Shown in pieces: positions 16,321 through 24,417 of a stretch of 32,884 nucleotides of DNA. Origin of the DNA: Porticoccus sp963925605 (GTDB lineage Bacteria > Pseudomonadota > Gammaproteobacteria > Pseudomonadales > Porticoccaceae); the NCBI GenBank assembly GCA_963925605.1, contig CAWURY010000013.1, positions 1 to 32,884 on the forward strand, written 5' to 3'. A model generated the notes under the pieces. The model saw only the letters and a program-made list of their open reading frames with translations, was not told the origin of the DNA and did not search any database. The position numbers and the translations under genes were made by a program. Position 1 is the first letter of the stretch; each line of letters starts with the position of its first letter.

Positions 16321-17688
16321 ATGAATCTTTCCAGTTTAACTGCGATTTCCCCAATTGATGGCCGCTATGCTAACAAAACAGAAGGCCTTCGTTCTGTTTT
16401 TAGTGAGTTTGCCTTAATAAAGTGCCGTGTTTATGTAGAAGTGTGCTGGCTCAAAAAATTGGCTGACCGCCCAGAAATAAAAGAAATTTCACCATTAAGC
16501 GATAGCGCCAAAAGGACCCTTGATGCCCTAGTCTCTAATTTTAATGAACAAGATGCCCTGCGCATCAAGGAAATAGAGGCCACCACAAATCATGACGTCA
16601 AAGCCGTAGAGTACTTTATTAAAGAGCGCATTGCAGAAAACCTAGAGCTGGCAAAAATATCTGAGTTTGTTCACTTTGCTTGCACTTCTGAGGATATAAA
16701 TAATCTTGCTTATGCATTAATGCTAAAAAAAGGGAAAGATGATTTTTTATTACCGGATGCTGAAGCAGTGGTTTCTAGGATCTCCCAAATGGCGAGAACG
16801 TATGCAGATGTTCCAATGCTTTCTCGCACACATGGGCAGACAGCTTCACCGACAACAGTAGGTAAAGAATTTGCTAATGTTGCTTATCGCCTCAAACGCC
16901 AGATAGAGCAAATCAGTAAGGTAGCATTGCTAGGGAAAATTAACGGGGCTGTCGGAAACTATAATGCTCATCTTTTAGCATATCCCAACATTAATTGGGC
17001 GGCCGTTGCTGAAGAGTTTGTTTTGAGTCTAAATTTAAGTTGGAATCCGTATACTACTCAAATCGAACCTCATGATTATATAGCTGAATTATTCGATGCA
17101 ATTGCCAGATTTAACAACATTTTAATAGATTTTAATCGTGACATGTGGGGTTACATCTCAATAAGCTATTTTAAACAAAAAACAGTAGTCGGGGAAATAG
17201 GATCATCAACAATGCCGCATAAGGTGAACCCAATAGATTTCGAAAACTCTGAAGGAAATCTTGGTCTAGCCAATGCGCTATTTGGACATTTATCTCAGAA
17301 ACTACCTATTTCTCGCTGGCAGCGAGATCTGACTGATTCTACAGTACTTCGCAACATGGGGGTGGGATTTGGATACAGCCTGATAGCCTACCAGGCTGCC
17401 CTAAAGGGTATAAGCAAGCTAGCCATTAACAGTGAGCGCTTAGCTGAGGATTTGAATAATACATGGGAGATTTTAGCTGAACCAGTTCAAACTATAATGC
17501 GTCGTTACAGCATTCCAGAGCCATATGAAAAACTTAAAGCTCTGACCAGAGGAAAAGGTATCACTAAAACCACATTATTAAATTTTATTGAAACTCTAGA
17601 AATACCCGATGAAGCCAAAATAGAGCTCAGAAAGCTCACTCCGGCTACATATATCGGTAATGCTGCTGAACAGGCTAAAGCTATCTAG
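16321..17688 (+). CDS. purB: Adenylosuccinate lyase
   Basis: Cleaves SAICAR and adenylosuccinate, two steps of purine synthesis. The 455 residues equal the E. coli type (456). Fumarase-superfamily signatures are seen: LSAISPIDGRYANKT-like N terminus, ATTNHDVKAVEYFIKE, SRTHGQTASPTTVGKEFANV with the catalytic histidine, and the GSSTMPHKVNPIDFENSEGN loop carrying the catalytic serine. The 148-nt gap from hflD contains a weak AT-rich hairpin (16234-16253) and no gene. No PurR-type operator was recognised. Confidence 0.96.
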   Translation: MNLSSLTAISPIDGRYANKTEGLRSVFSEFALIKCRVYVEVCWLKKLADRPEIKEISPLSDSAKRTLDALVSNFNEQDALRIKEIEATTNHDVKAVEYFIKERIAENLELAKISEFVHFACTSEDINNLAYALMLKKGKDDFLLPDAEAVVSRISQMARTYADVPMLSRTHGQTASPTTVGKEFANVAYRLKRQIEQISKVALLGKINGAVGNYNAHLLAYPNINWAAVAEEFVLSLNLSWNPYTTQIEPHDYIAELFDAIARFNNILIDFNRDMWGYISISYFKQKTVVGEIGSSTMPHKVNPIDFENSEGNLGLANALFGHLSQKLPISRWQRDLTDSTVLRNMGVGFGYSLIAYQAALKGISKLAINSERLAEDLNNTWEILAEPVQTIMRRYSIPEPYEKLKALTRGKGITKTTLLNFIETLEIPDEAKIELRKLTPATYIGNAAEQAKAI

Positions 17689-17745
17689 AGATAGATCCCT
17701 TAAGTTCATAAATATTATGCTTTTTTTACTATAGGATCTTTTTTA

Positions 17746-18684
17746 ATGGAAGACTTCCCATCCGTATTAGGCGGAATCTCTGCTGATCAGTTCCTATCGG
17801 AATATTGGCAAAAAAAACCTCTTTTAATACGAAATGCTTTGCCAAATTTCGAATCTCCGCTATCTAAGGACGAACTAGCAGGCCTATCGCTTGATGAAGA
17901 CATTGAATCAAGGCTTATTTTTGAGCAAGGACAGTCAAAACCCTGGAGTCTAGCATTCGGGCCCTTCGATGAGTCTACCTTCCAGAATCTACCAGAAAAA
18001 TACTGGACATTATTAGTTCAGGCTGTAGATCTATGGGTCCCGGAAGTCAAAAAACTAACAGATCAATTTTACTTCCTTCCTCCTTGGCGCTTAGACGATA
18101 TTATGGTGAGTTACGCTCCAAAAGGAGGGAGTGTTGGACCACATTTTGACTATTATGATGTCTTTCTACTACAAGGCCTAGGGCAAAGAAAGTGGCAACT
18201 AGGGCAAACCTGCGATTCTACAACTTCAGTATTACCAGACACACCTTTGTGTATACTCAGTGACTTTAAGGTGACACAAGAGTGGCTTTTAAACCCAGGA
18301 GATATACTTTATGTGCCACCAAAATTAGCGCATTGGGGGACAGCATGCAATGATTGCCTCACATACTCAATCGGATTTAGGTCACCATCTCTGACAGAGA
18401 TGCTGGGCGACTTAGCCAACATGCTTGTGGCGCAAAATTACTCAAGTCACTACAGAGATCCACCACTCACCATGGCCATGGCAAAAACTACCATAGATCC
18501 GATGTTTATTCAGCAAGCCAAGTTAATGCTAAACAACCTTATTGAGAATGATGAATTACTCAATGAATGGTTTGCAAGGTACATGACGCTACCAAAATAT
18601 CCTGACTTATCAGAAACTCTAGATGAACAACGTATCGCACAAATAGGAAAAGTACACTATATTAACGGCGAACGACAGACATAG
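17746..18684 (+). CDS. roxA: Ribosomal protein L16 arginine hydroxylase RoxA (YcfD), C-terminus altered
   Basis: Fe(II)/2-oxoglutarate oxygenase of the JmjC/cupin type that hydroxylates an arginine of ribosomal protein L16. The iron ligands are present: His133 and Asp135 in GPHFDYYDVF, and His196 in the VPPKLAHWG strand. Neighbouring family motifs are PWRLDDIMVSYAPKGG and YSIGFRSPS. The 312 residues are about 60 shorter than E. coli RoxA (373). The region joining the dimerisation helices to the winged-helix domain is about 22 residues shorter, and the reading frame stops soon after KVHYINGE. Sequence like the missing tail occurs downstream in the +1 frame (next entry). The catalytic domain should be intact; whether the C-terminal domain functions is doubtful. 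A clear AGGA at 17733-17736 precedes the ATG. Confidence 0.85.
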   Translation: MEDFPSVLGGISADQFLSEYWQKKPLLIRNALPNFESPLSKDELAGLSLDEDIESRLIFEQGQSKPWSLAFGPFDESTFQNLPEKYWTLLVQAVDLWVPEVKKLTDQFYFLPPWRLDDIMVSYAPKGGSVGPHFDYYDVFLLQGLGQRKWQLGQTCDSTTSVLPDTPLCILSDFKVTQEWLLNPGDILYVPPKLAHWGTACNDCLTYSIGFRSPSLTEMLGDLANMLVAQNYSSHYRDPPLTMAMAKTTIDPMFIQQAKLMLNNLIENDELLNEWFARYMTLPKYPDLSETLDEQRIAQIGKVHYINGERQT

Positions 18685-18770
18685 AAGGAAATATGGTCCA
18701 GTAGTCTTAATTGCTAGCAACACCACATTAACTGCAAACAGATCAGTTACTGCTCTAGCTCAGCTGTCGA
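18673..18770 (+). pseudogene. Frameshifted remnant of the roxA C-terminal domain
   Basis: In the +1 frame, codons from 18710 read IASNTTLTANRSVTALAQL, resembling the E. coli RoxA tail I recall (LASNIALTAENFGDALEDP). The distance from the NGE codons (ending 18672) to IASN is 37 nt: twelve codons plus one base. E. coli has exactly twelve residues there. This fits a one-base insertion that created the early TAG stop. The match fades near the glcB stop (18775), so the last 15 or so residues are also gone. A sequencing error cannot be excluded. Confidence 0.5.
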
Positions 18771-18774
18771 TATG

Positions 18775-20949
18775 TTATGTCAAACTAAGGATTTTGGATT
18801 TTTGTCGGTATGCATGTAAAAGAGGCTCGGTGTATCCACTCGGCTGCTTTGCCCCCTTAACAATAAGATCGTAGGCTGCAGAAAAAGCTATACTTTGCTC
18901 AAATTCTGGTGACATTTTTTGATACAAAGGGTCGCTAGCATTCTGCTGGTCGACCACTCGAGCCATGCGCTTCATAACCTCCAGGACTTGAGTTTCGGTA
19001 GTTATTCCATGCCTAATCCAATTTGCTATGTGCTGGCTTGATATACGAAGTGTAGCCCTGTCTTCCATCAACCCAACGTTATTAATATCTGGTACTTTTG
19101 AGCAACCCACACCCTGATCTACCCAGCGAACAACATATCCCAAGATTCCCTGAGCATTATTTTCCAATTCTTTCTCAATTTTATTTGAAGACAGCTCTTC
19201 CTCGAGCAACGGTATTGTCAAAATATCATCAATATTAGCAGCTGAGCGTTTAGATAAAATATTTTGTTGCGTAAAAACATCTACATCGTGATAATGCATA
19301 GCATGTAAGACCGCTGCTGTTGGAGAAGGTACCCAGGCTGTGTTTGCTCCTGCTAAAGGATGATTGATTTTTTGTTCCATCATGTCAGCCATGTTTTCTG
19401 GAATCGCCCACATCCCTTTACCTATTTGCGCTTTACCCGCAAAACCACAAGCCAAACCTACATCAACATTTTGATCTTCATAAGCCGATATCCATAGCAT
19501 AGTTTTAAGCTGCCCTTTTGGGGCAAAAGCCCCAGCCTCCATGCTTGTGTGAATTTCATCGCCTGTTCTATCTAAAAATCCTGTGTTAATAAATACGACG
19601 CGATCTCGAACAGCACGAATACATTCCTTTAAATTCACAGAGGTTCGCCGTTCTTCGTCCATAATCCCAACCTTCACTGTATTGCGATCAAGGTTCAAGG
19701 CATCTTCAACTGCATCAAAGAGATCATTTGTAAAAGCTACCTCTTCGGGGCCATGCATTTTAGGCTTAACAATATAGATACTACCTGTTTTGCTGTTACA
19801 AAATGCCCCTCTTCCTTGGATATCATGTATACCTATCAGGGTGGTTATAATGGCATCCATGATACCTTCAGGGACCTCGTTGCCCTCTAAGTCCAAAATA
19901 GCAGGATTAGTCATCAAATGACCCACATTACGCACAAAAAGCAGGCTGCGCCCAGGAAGAATGAGAGGCTCACCGTTGGCTTGTTTGTATACACGGTCAG
20001 GATTCATTCTTCTAATTAGAATCTCTCCATTTTTTATCAGAGTCTCCTCTAAATCACCCTTCATTAACCCTAGCCAGTTACGGTAAACCAAAGCCTTATC
20101 TTCAGCATCAACTGCTGCAACTGAATCTTCGCAATCCATAATTGTTGTTAAAGCTGCTTCCATTAGAATATCTTTAACTCCAGCAGAATCAGATCTACCT
20201 ATTTCTGTATTACTATCAACTTGAATTTCAAAGTGTAAGCAATTATTTTTAAACAAAAAAACTTCTTTTAATCCTGGCTCTCCGGCATAACCACAAAATT
20301 GAGAAGGATCCAAAAGACTAGTGACTATACCGTCTTCTAGCTCTACCTGAAGTACTCCATCATGAAGAAAATATTTCGTAGCCTTAATGTGCGAACCTCC
20401 GGCTAAAGGAATAGATCTATCAAGAAACTCTTTCCCGTACCGAATCACCTTGGCACCTCGCGCTGGATTATACTGTTTCATTTTCTGCGCATGACTTTCT
20501 TCTGCAATTACATTGGTGCCATAGAGTGAATCATACAAGCTACCCCATCGCGCATTAGCAGCATTTAGCGCAAAACGAGCATTCATTACAGGTACAACTA
20601 ATTGAGGCCCTGCTTGAGAGGTAATTTCTGGATCCACACCCTTTGTGTTTATATCAAAATCGGGACCAACTGGAACTAAATAGCCAATCTCCTGCAGAAA
20701 TTTCTTATAAGAAGAAAAATCAAAAAACTGATCAAAATTTTCTTGATGCCACAAATCTATTTTCTGTTGCAATAAATCACGCTTAGCTAACAAGCGCTTA
20801 TTTAATGGAGAAAACCTACTAACAATACCAGCAAAGGATTCCCAGAAAGCGCCTGCATCTAATGCTGTTCCGGGGATAATATCGTTATTCACCAAACTGT
20901 AAATTGAATTATCGACCTGCAAGCCAGCCACTGTAATACGCTCTGCCAT
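18775..20949 (-). CDS. glcB: Malate synthase G
   Basis: Condenses glyoxylate and acetyl-CoA to malate, the second step of the glyoxylate bypass. The 724 residues match the G isoform (723 in E. coli), a single long TIM-barrel protein with an inserted domain. Recognisable parts are TTIMDCEDSVAAVDAEDK, RSLLFVRNVGHLMTNP, KPKMHGPEEVAF, VKVGIMDEERRTSVNLKECI with a catalytic-region arginine, FINTGFLDRTGDEIHTSMEAG, and a C-terminal segment with RISSQHIANWIRHG. AAAGGG sits close upstream of the ATG. It is downstream of the lysR gene on the same strand and separated by 137 nt that contain two inverted repeats. It converges on the decayed end of roxA. Confidence 0.96.
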   Translation of the reverse strand: MAERITVAGLQVDNSIYSLVNNDIIPGTALDAGAFWESFAGIVSRFSPLNKRLLAKRDLLQQKIDLWHQENFDQFFDFSSYKKFLQEIGYLVPVGPDFDINTKGVDPEITSQAGPQLVVPVMNARFALNAANARWGSLYDSLYGTNVIAEESHAQKMKQYNPARGAKVIRYGKEFLDRSIPLAGGSHIKATKYFLHDGVLQVELEDGIVTSLLDPSQFCGYAGEPGLKEVFLFKNNCLHFEIQVDSNTEIGRSDSAGVKDILMEAALTTIMDCEDSVAAVDAEDKALVYRNWLGLMKGDLEETLIKNGEILIRRMNPDRVYKQANGEPLILPGRSLLFVRNVGHLMTNPAILDLEGNEVPEGIMDAIITTLIGIHDIQGRGAFCNSKTGSIYIVKPKMHGPEEVAFTNDLFDAVEDALNLDRNTVKVGIMDEERRTSVNLKECIRAVRDRVVFINTGFLDRTGDEIHTSMEAGAFAPKGQLKTMLWISAYEDQNVDVGLACGFAGKAQIGKGMWAIPENMADMMEQKINHPLAGANTAWVPSPTAAVLHAMHYHDVDVFTQQNILSKRSAANIDDILTIPLLEEELSSNKIEKELENNAQGILGYVVRWVDQGVGCSKVPDINNVGLMEDRATLRISSQHIANWIRHGITTETQVLEVMKRMARVVDQQNASDPLYQKMSPEFEQSIAFSAAYDLIVKGAKQPSGYTEPLLHAYRQKSKILSLT

Positions 20950-21003
20950 AATTGACCCTTTAAGTAAGAATTAAGTAAAAATCTAATTGTATGGGAATTT
21001 TCA

Positions 21004-21028
21004 AAAGTTAGTTAATTTAACTAACTTT
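21004..21028. promoter_or_regulatory. 25-nt perfect palindrome upstream of glcB
   Basis: AAAGTTAGTTAA and its exact reverse complement flank a single T, 55-79 nt upstream of the glcB ATG. It could be an operator for glcB. On the minus strand it is followed by TTTTG, so it could alternatively act as a weak lysR terminator. No known regulator site was matched. Confidence 0.55.
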
Positions 21029-21054
21029 ATTTGCGTTATTTTTTATGCAAATAA
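21027..21054. repeat. Second inverted repeat in the glcB leader
   Basis: TTATTTGC (21027-21034) and GCAAATAA (21047-21054) are exact inverted copies around a 12-nt AT-rich spacer, immediately beside the 25-nt palindrome. It may be part of the same control region, between the lysR stop and glcB. Confidence 0.4.
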
Positions 21055-21086
21055 GCTACATGATGTCTTGCGCGATAACACACAAC

Positions 21087-22031
21087 CTAATCTAGTTTTT
21101 TTGCAACATCAGCAATCAATCGGCGCATCCACTGATGTGCTGGGTTATTCTGCACCAGAGGGCTCCAAGCCATTTTTAACTCTATTTCAGGAATCGAGAA
21201 AGGTGGGTCAAAAATTACGACATTCGGGTTACCTTCAAGCAGCCTGGCGGCTTTTGTGGGGAGAGTAACAATAAGATCACGCAACTCTGCTAAGCGCATT
21301 GCAGCTTGGTAGTGCCTTGTAAATACTCGTATGCGTCTTTTTTTTCCTATACCAGAAAGGGCTTCATCGACCCACCCAAGAGTTTTTGTAGCCCCTGGCT
21401 CCATGCCTACACCGACACCCATACCTGTCTTATTTACCCAGACATGCCCAGAGTCTAAATAAGAATCCAGATTAAAATTATTAACTATAGGATTGTGGTG
21501 ACTCAAGAGGCATGAAAAAGTATCTCGCCATACCGTCATCTGATGAAAGGATTGCGGCAAAACATCAAATCTATTGATGACAAGATCGACTGACCCCTGT
21601 TCTACATCCTGATAACTGATATCGCTCGGCGTCAACACATCCAGGGTGATATTCGGAGCCTCCAGTCTAAGTCTTCGCATTAAATGGGGCAATAAAATCG
21701 ATTCAGTGTAGTCACTAACAGAGATCCTGAAGACTCTATCAGCTGCGGCTGCATCAAACTCCTGGCTTGGTTCTACAGCCTTTTCAATAGAAGTAAGGAC
21801 GTTTCGCACCATTGGCTGCAGCAGTTCTGCTCTTTCTGTTGGCTTCATACCATCACTTGTTCTCACCAACAAAGGATCACCAAACAGGTCGCGTAAGCGC
21901 CTAAGTCCATTGCTCATAGCCGGCTGGCTGATACCCAGACTTTCTGCCGCCCGAGTTACATTCCTTTCTTTGAGCAACACATCCAGAAAAACTAATAGAT
22001 TCAAATCTATCTTACGCATAGTCATATGCAT
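21087..22031 (-). CDS. LysR-family transcriptional regulator
   Basis: A 314-residue LysR-type regulator. The N-terminal winged HTH is clear (LNLLVFLDVLLKERNVTRAA, then ESLGISQPAMSNGLRRLRDLFGDPLLVR), followed by a linker helix and a periplasmic-binding-protein-like effector domain that begins near FRISVSDYTESILLPHLM. The HTH wording resembles the NodD/DntR/LinR subgroup. The effector is not readable from sequence. It is divergent from aceA and upstream of glcB on the same strand, so control of the glyoxylate bypass is a reasonable inference. Three ATGs lie within five codons of the start (22031, 22025, 22019), and none has a strong ribosome site. Confidence 0.88.
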   Translation of the reverse strand: MHMTMRKIDLNLLVFLDVLLKERNVTRAAESLGISQPAMSNGLRRLRDLFGDPLLVRTSDGMKPTERAELLQPMVRNVLTSIEKAVEPSQEFDAAAADRVFRISVSDYTESILLPHLMRRLRLEAPNITLDVLTPSDISYQDVEQGSVDLVINRFDVLPQSFHQMTVWRDTFSCLLSHHNPIVNNFNLDSYLDSGHVWVNKTGMGVGVGMEPGATKTLGWVDEALSGIGKKRRIRVFTRHYQAAMRLAELRDLIVTLPTKAARLLEGNPNVVIFDPPFSIPEIELKMAWSPLVQNNPAHQWMRRLIADVAKKLD

Positions 22032-22090
22032 TCATACCGTAATGGTGGTTTATATTCATTTAATAAATACTTAAAGAAGAATACATATAT

Positions 22091-22105
22091 TACATAAATA
22101 ATAGG
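22091..22105 (+). repeat. Direct repeat copy 1 in the lysR-aceA control region
   Basis: TACATAAATAATAGG, matching copy 2 at 22162-22176 at 14 of 15 positions (12 consecutive identical). The copies are 71 nt apart, close to seven helical turns. Copy 1 runs into the 14-nt palindrome at 22099-22112. It is a candidate regulator binding site. Confidence 0.5.
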
Positions 22106-22112
22106 CCTATTA
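22099..22112. promoter_or_regulatory. 14-nt palindrome TAATAGGCCTATTA
   Basis: Perfect palindrome in the lysR-aceA divergent region, 68 nt upstream of the lysR ATG and 128 nt upstream of aceA. It overlaps direct repeat copy 1, so the pair looks like a regulator site with a degenerate second copy near the aceA promoter. Confidence 0.45.
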
Positions 22113-22161
22113 CCACACATTTCTATTCACACAAAAAATACTCATAATAATAATCATACAG

Positions 22162-22176
22162 TATATAAATAATAGG
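22162..22176 (+). repeat. Direct repeat copy 2 over the aceA promoter
   Basis: TATATAAATAATAGG, the second copy, ends 9 nt before the aceA -10 candidate and therefore covers the -35 position. Binding here would be expected to affect aceA transcription. Confidence 0.5.
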
Positions 22177-22184
22177 TCGATCGG

Positions 22185-22190
22185 TATAAT
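22185..22190 (+). promoter_or_regulatory. aceA -10 element
   Basis: A perfect TATAAT, 50 nt before the aceA ATG. At 17-nt spacing the -35 would be TATATA (22162-22167), a poor match, which fits a promoter that needs an activator. Confidence 0.42.
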
Positions 22191-22239
22191 TCGCCAAGTA
22201 TGAACTACAACTCTAAATTTTTAAGGCCAAGGATCTCAA

Positions 22240-23835
22240 ATGTCGAACTACACTAAAAATATCGATGCTGTTGCATTGTTACAGAAAAGCAATGGAAGTG
22301 GATGGAATGCAATTAATCCAGAATCAGTTGCTAGGATGCGCGCCCAAAACGAATTCAAGACTGGTCTAGACATTGCAAAATACACTGCAGACCTAATGCG
22401 CAAGGATATGGCTGCCTATGATGTAGATTCTTCCAAATACACTCAATCACTAGGCTGCTGGCATGGCTTCATTGGTCAGCAAAAAATGATCTCCATCAAA
22501 AAACACTTTGCTGGAAATACTGATCGTCGTTATTTATATCTGTCTGGATGGATGGTTGCTGCCCTTCGGTCAGAGTTTGGCCCTCTTCCCGATCAATCAA
22601 TGCATGAAAAAACATCAGTAGCTAGCCTAATTAGCGAACTTTATACCTTTTTACGTCAAGCCGATGCGCGTGAACTTGGTGGACTATTTCGTCAACTTGA
22701 TACTGCGCGGGATGCCGGCAACTCAGCCTTAGCTAAAGACATACAAGAGCAGGTTGACACACATAGAACTCATGTTGTTCCTATTATTGCTGATATCGAT
22801 GCCGGCTTTGGAAATGCTGAAGCTACATACTTGATGGCAAAACAAATGATTGAAGCTGGGGCTTGTTGTATACAGATTGAAAATCAGGTTTCTGACGAAA
22901 AACAATGCGGTCACCAAGACGGCAAAGTAACCGTGCCTCATGAGGACTTCCTTGCCAAAATACGCGCTGTACGTTATGCATTTTTAGAGCTTGGAGTAGA
23001 CAATGGAGTTATTGTTGCTCGCACTGACTCTTTGGGTGCCGGTCTAACTAAACAAATCGCTGTAACAAAAGAACCTGGGGATTTAGGCGATCAGTACAAT
23101 TCTTTTCTTGATTGCGAAGAAGTTTCTTTGAATTCAATGAAAAATGGTGATGTCATCCTTAACAGAGATGGAAAACTTTTGCGTCCCAAGCGCCTTCCGT
23201 CCAACTTATTTCAGTTCAAAGAAGGAACAGGAGAGGCTCGCTGCGTACTAGACTGTATCACCTCTCTGCAAAATGGTGCAGACCTGATATGGATTGAAAC
23301 CGAAAAGCCTCATATCGCCCAAATTGGCGCAATGGTCAATGCCATCAGAAAGCAAGTTCCAGATGCCAAACTTGTTTACAACAATAGTCCATCATTTAAC
23401 TGGACATTAAACTTCCGCCAACAAATATATGATCTATGGCAATCCGAAGGTAAGGATACTTCATCATATAATCGTGATGACCTCATGAGTATTGATTACG
23501 ATGAAACTGCGTTAGCTGCAGAAGCGGATGAAAGAATACGTACATTCCAAGCAGATGCGGCAAGAGAAGCAGGTATTTTTCATCATCTGATCACTCTGCC
23601 GACGTACCATACAGCAGCGCTTTCTACTGATAATCTAGCAAAAGACTATTTTGGAGACCAAGGTATGCTAGGTTATGTCGCTGGGGTACAGCGAAAAGAA
23701 ATACGCCAAGGCATTGCATGTGTTAAACATCAAAATATGGCTGGATCTGATATGGGTGACGACCATAAAGAATACTTTGCTGGCGAGGCTGCATTGAAGG
23801 CTTCAGGCAAGGACAACACCATGAATCAGTTTTAA
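22240..23835 (+). CDS. aceA: Isocitrate lyase (long form)
   Basis: Splits isocitrate into succinate and glyoxylate, the entry to the glyoxylate bypass for growth on acetate, fatty acids or other C2 sources. The 531 residues match the long Pseudomonas-type isocitrate lyase rather than E. coli AceA (434). The active-site signature KQCGH is at 221-225 with the catalytic cysteine Cys223, followed by QDGKVTVPHEDF. Mg-binding surroundings include PIIADIDAGFGNAEATYLMAK, and ARTDSLGA is also present. The C terminus ends in GKDNTMNQF. AAGGA 7-8 nt before the ATG is a good ribosome site. It stands alone on the plus strand, ends in a strong terminator and is divergent from the lysR gene. Confidence 0.97.
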   Translation: MSNYTKNIDAVALLQKSNGSGWNAINPESVARMRAQNEFKTGLDIAKYTADLMRKDMAAYDVDSSKYTQSLGCWHGFIGQQKMISIKKHFAGNTDRRYLYLSGWMVAALRSEFGPLPDQSMHEKTSVASLISELYTFLRQADARELGGLFRQLDTARDAGNSALAKDIQEQVDTHRTHVVPIIADIDAGFGNAEATYLMAKQMIEAGACCIQIENQVSDEKQCGHQDGKVTVPHEDFLAKIRAVRYAFLELGVDNGVIVARTDSLGAGLTKQIAVTKEPGDLGDQYNSFLDCEEVSLNSMKNGDVILNRDGKLLRPKRLPSNLFQFKEGTGEARCVLDCITSLQNGADLIWIETEKPHIAQIGAMVNAIRKQVPDAKLVYNNSPSFNWTLNFRQQIYDLWQSEGKDTSSYNRDDLMSIDYDETALAAEADERIRTFQADAAREAGIFHHLITLPTYHTAALSTDNLAKDYFGDQGMLGYVAGVQRKEIRQGIACVKHQNMAGSDMGDDHKEYFAGEAALKASGKDNTMNQF

Positions 23836-23859
23836 TTGATTCATGGAATGACCACGCAA

Positions 23860-23899
23860 GGACAATAAAAAGGCTGCGCAAGCAGCCTTTTTATTGTCC
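23860..23899. terminator. Bidirectional rho-independent terminator between aceA and rraA
   Basis: A perfect 18-bp stem with a GCAA tetraloop. The centre is AGGCTGC/GCAGCCT, with an A5 run on the left arm and a T5 run on the right, so it can terminate both the aceA (plus) and rraA (minus) transcripts. It starts 25 nt after the aceA stop and lies 29 nt from the rraA stop. Confidence 0.9.
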
Positions 23900-23927
23900 T
23901 TTATTCGCTTATAGTTACTTAATTACA

Positions 23928-24407
23928 CTAGAAAAGAGAGATCGAAGATACAATAACACCATTATTATCAGCATAAACATATGCGCCAGGACTAAAGGTT
24001 ACACCCCCAAATGTTATGGGGATATTTAGGTCACCAATACCGCGTTTTTCAGTTTTCACTGGAATACTACCTATTGCCTGGATACCAAGATCCATTGCAA
24101 CCAAAGCATCTACATCACGTACACATCCATAGATTATTATACCCTCCCATCCATTTCTGCATGCGTCACCTGCAATTAAGTCCCCTAATAATGCGCGGCG
24201 CAATGAGCCTCCCCCATCAACAACTAAAACTTTTCCATGGCCTGGTTTCCGCACATTTTCTTTAACTAGTGAATTATCTTCATAACATTTTATTGTAACA
24301 ATTTCCCCGCCAAAAGAATTTCTTCCCCCATAGTTAGCCATCATAGGCTCTAAAACATCGATGAGCTCAAAGTGCTCATCACACAGATCAGGGGTTGAAT
24401 AGCTCAT
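23928..24407 (-). CDS. rraA: RraA, regulator of ribonuclease E activity
   Basis: Ring-shaped trimer; in E. coli it binds the RNase E scaffold region and inhibits it. The fold is shared with class II 4-hydroxy-4-methyl-2-oxoglutarate aldolases. The 159 residues match E. coli RraA (161) throughout: ANYGGRNSFGGEIVTIKC, VLVVDGGGSLRRALLGD, IPITFGGVTFSPGAYVYADN. I chose ATG 24407 over 24431 because it has AGGAG 5 nt upstream and matches the E. coli N terminus. Unlike E. coli RraA (GAVRQ), the sequence reads GCVRD, keeping the Arg97-Asp98 pair that binds metal and substrate in the aldolases. A residual lyase or decarboxylase activity is therefore possible. Confidence 0.92.
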   Translation of the reverse strand: MSYSTPDLCDEHFELIDVLEPMMANYGGRNSFGGEIVTIKCYEDNSLVKENVRKPGHGKVLVVDGGGSLRRALLGDLIAGDACRNGWEGIIIYGCVRDVDALVAMDLGIQAIGSIPVKTEKRGIGDLNIPITFGGVTFSPGAYVYADNNGVIVSSISLF

Positions 24408-24412
24408 ATACT

Positions 24413-24417
24413 CTCCT
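24413..24417 (-). promoter_or_regulatory. Ribosome binding site deciding the rraA start
   Basis: AGGAG on the minus strand, 5 nt before ATG 24407. It lies within the longer open frame starting at 24431, so that extension is unlikely to be the main product. Confidence 0.65.
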
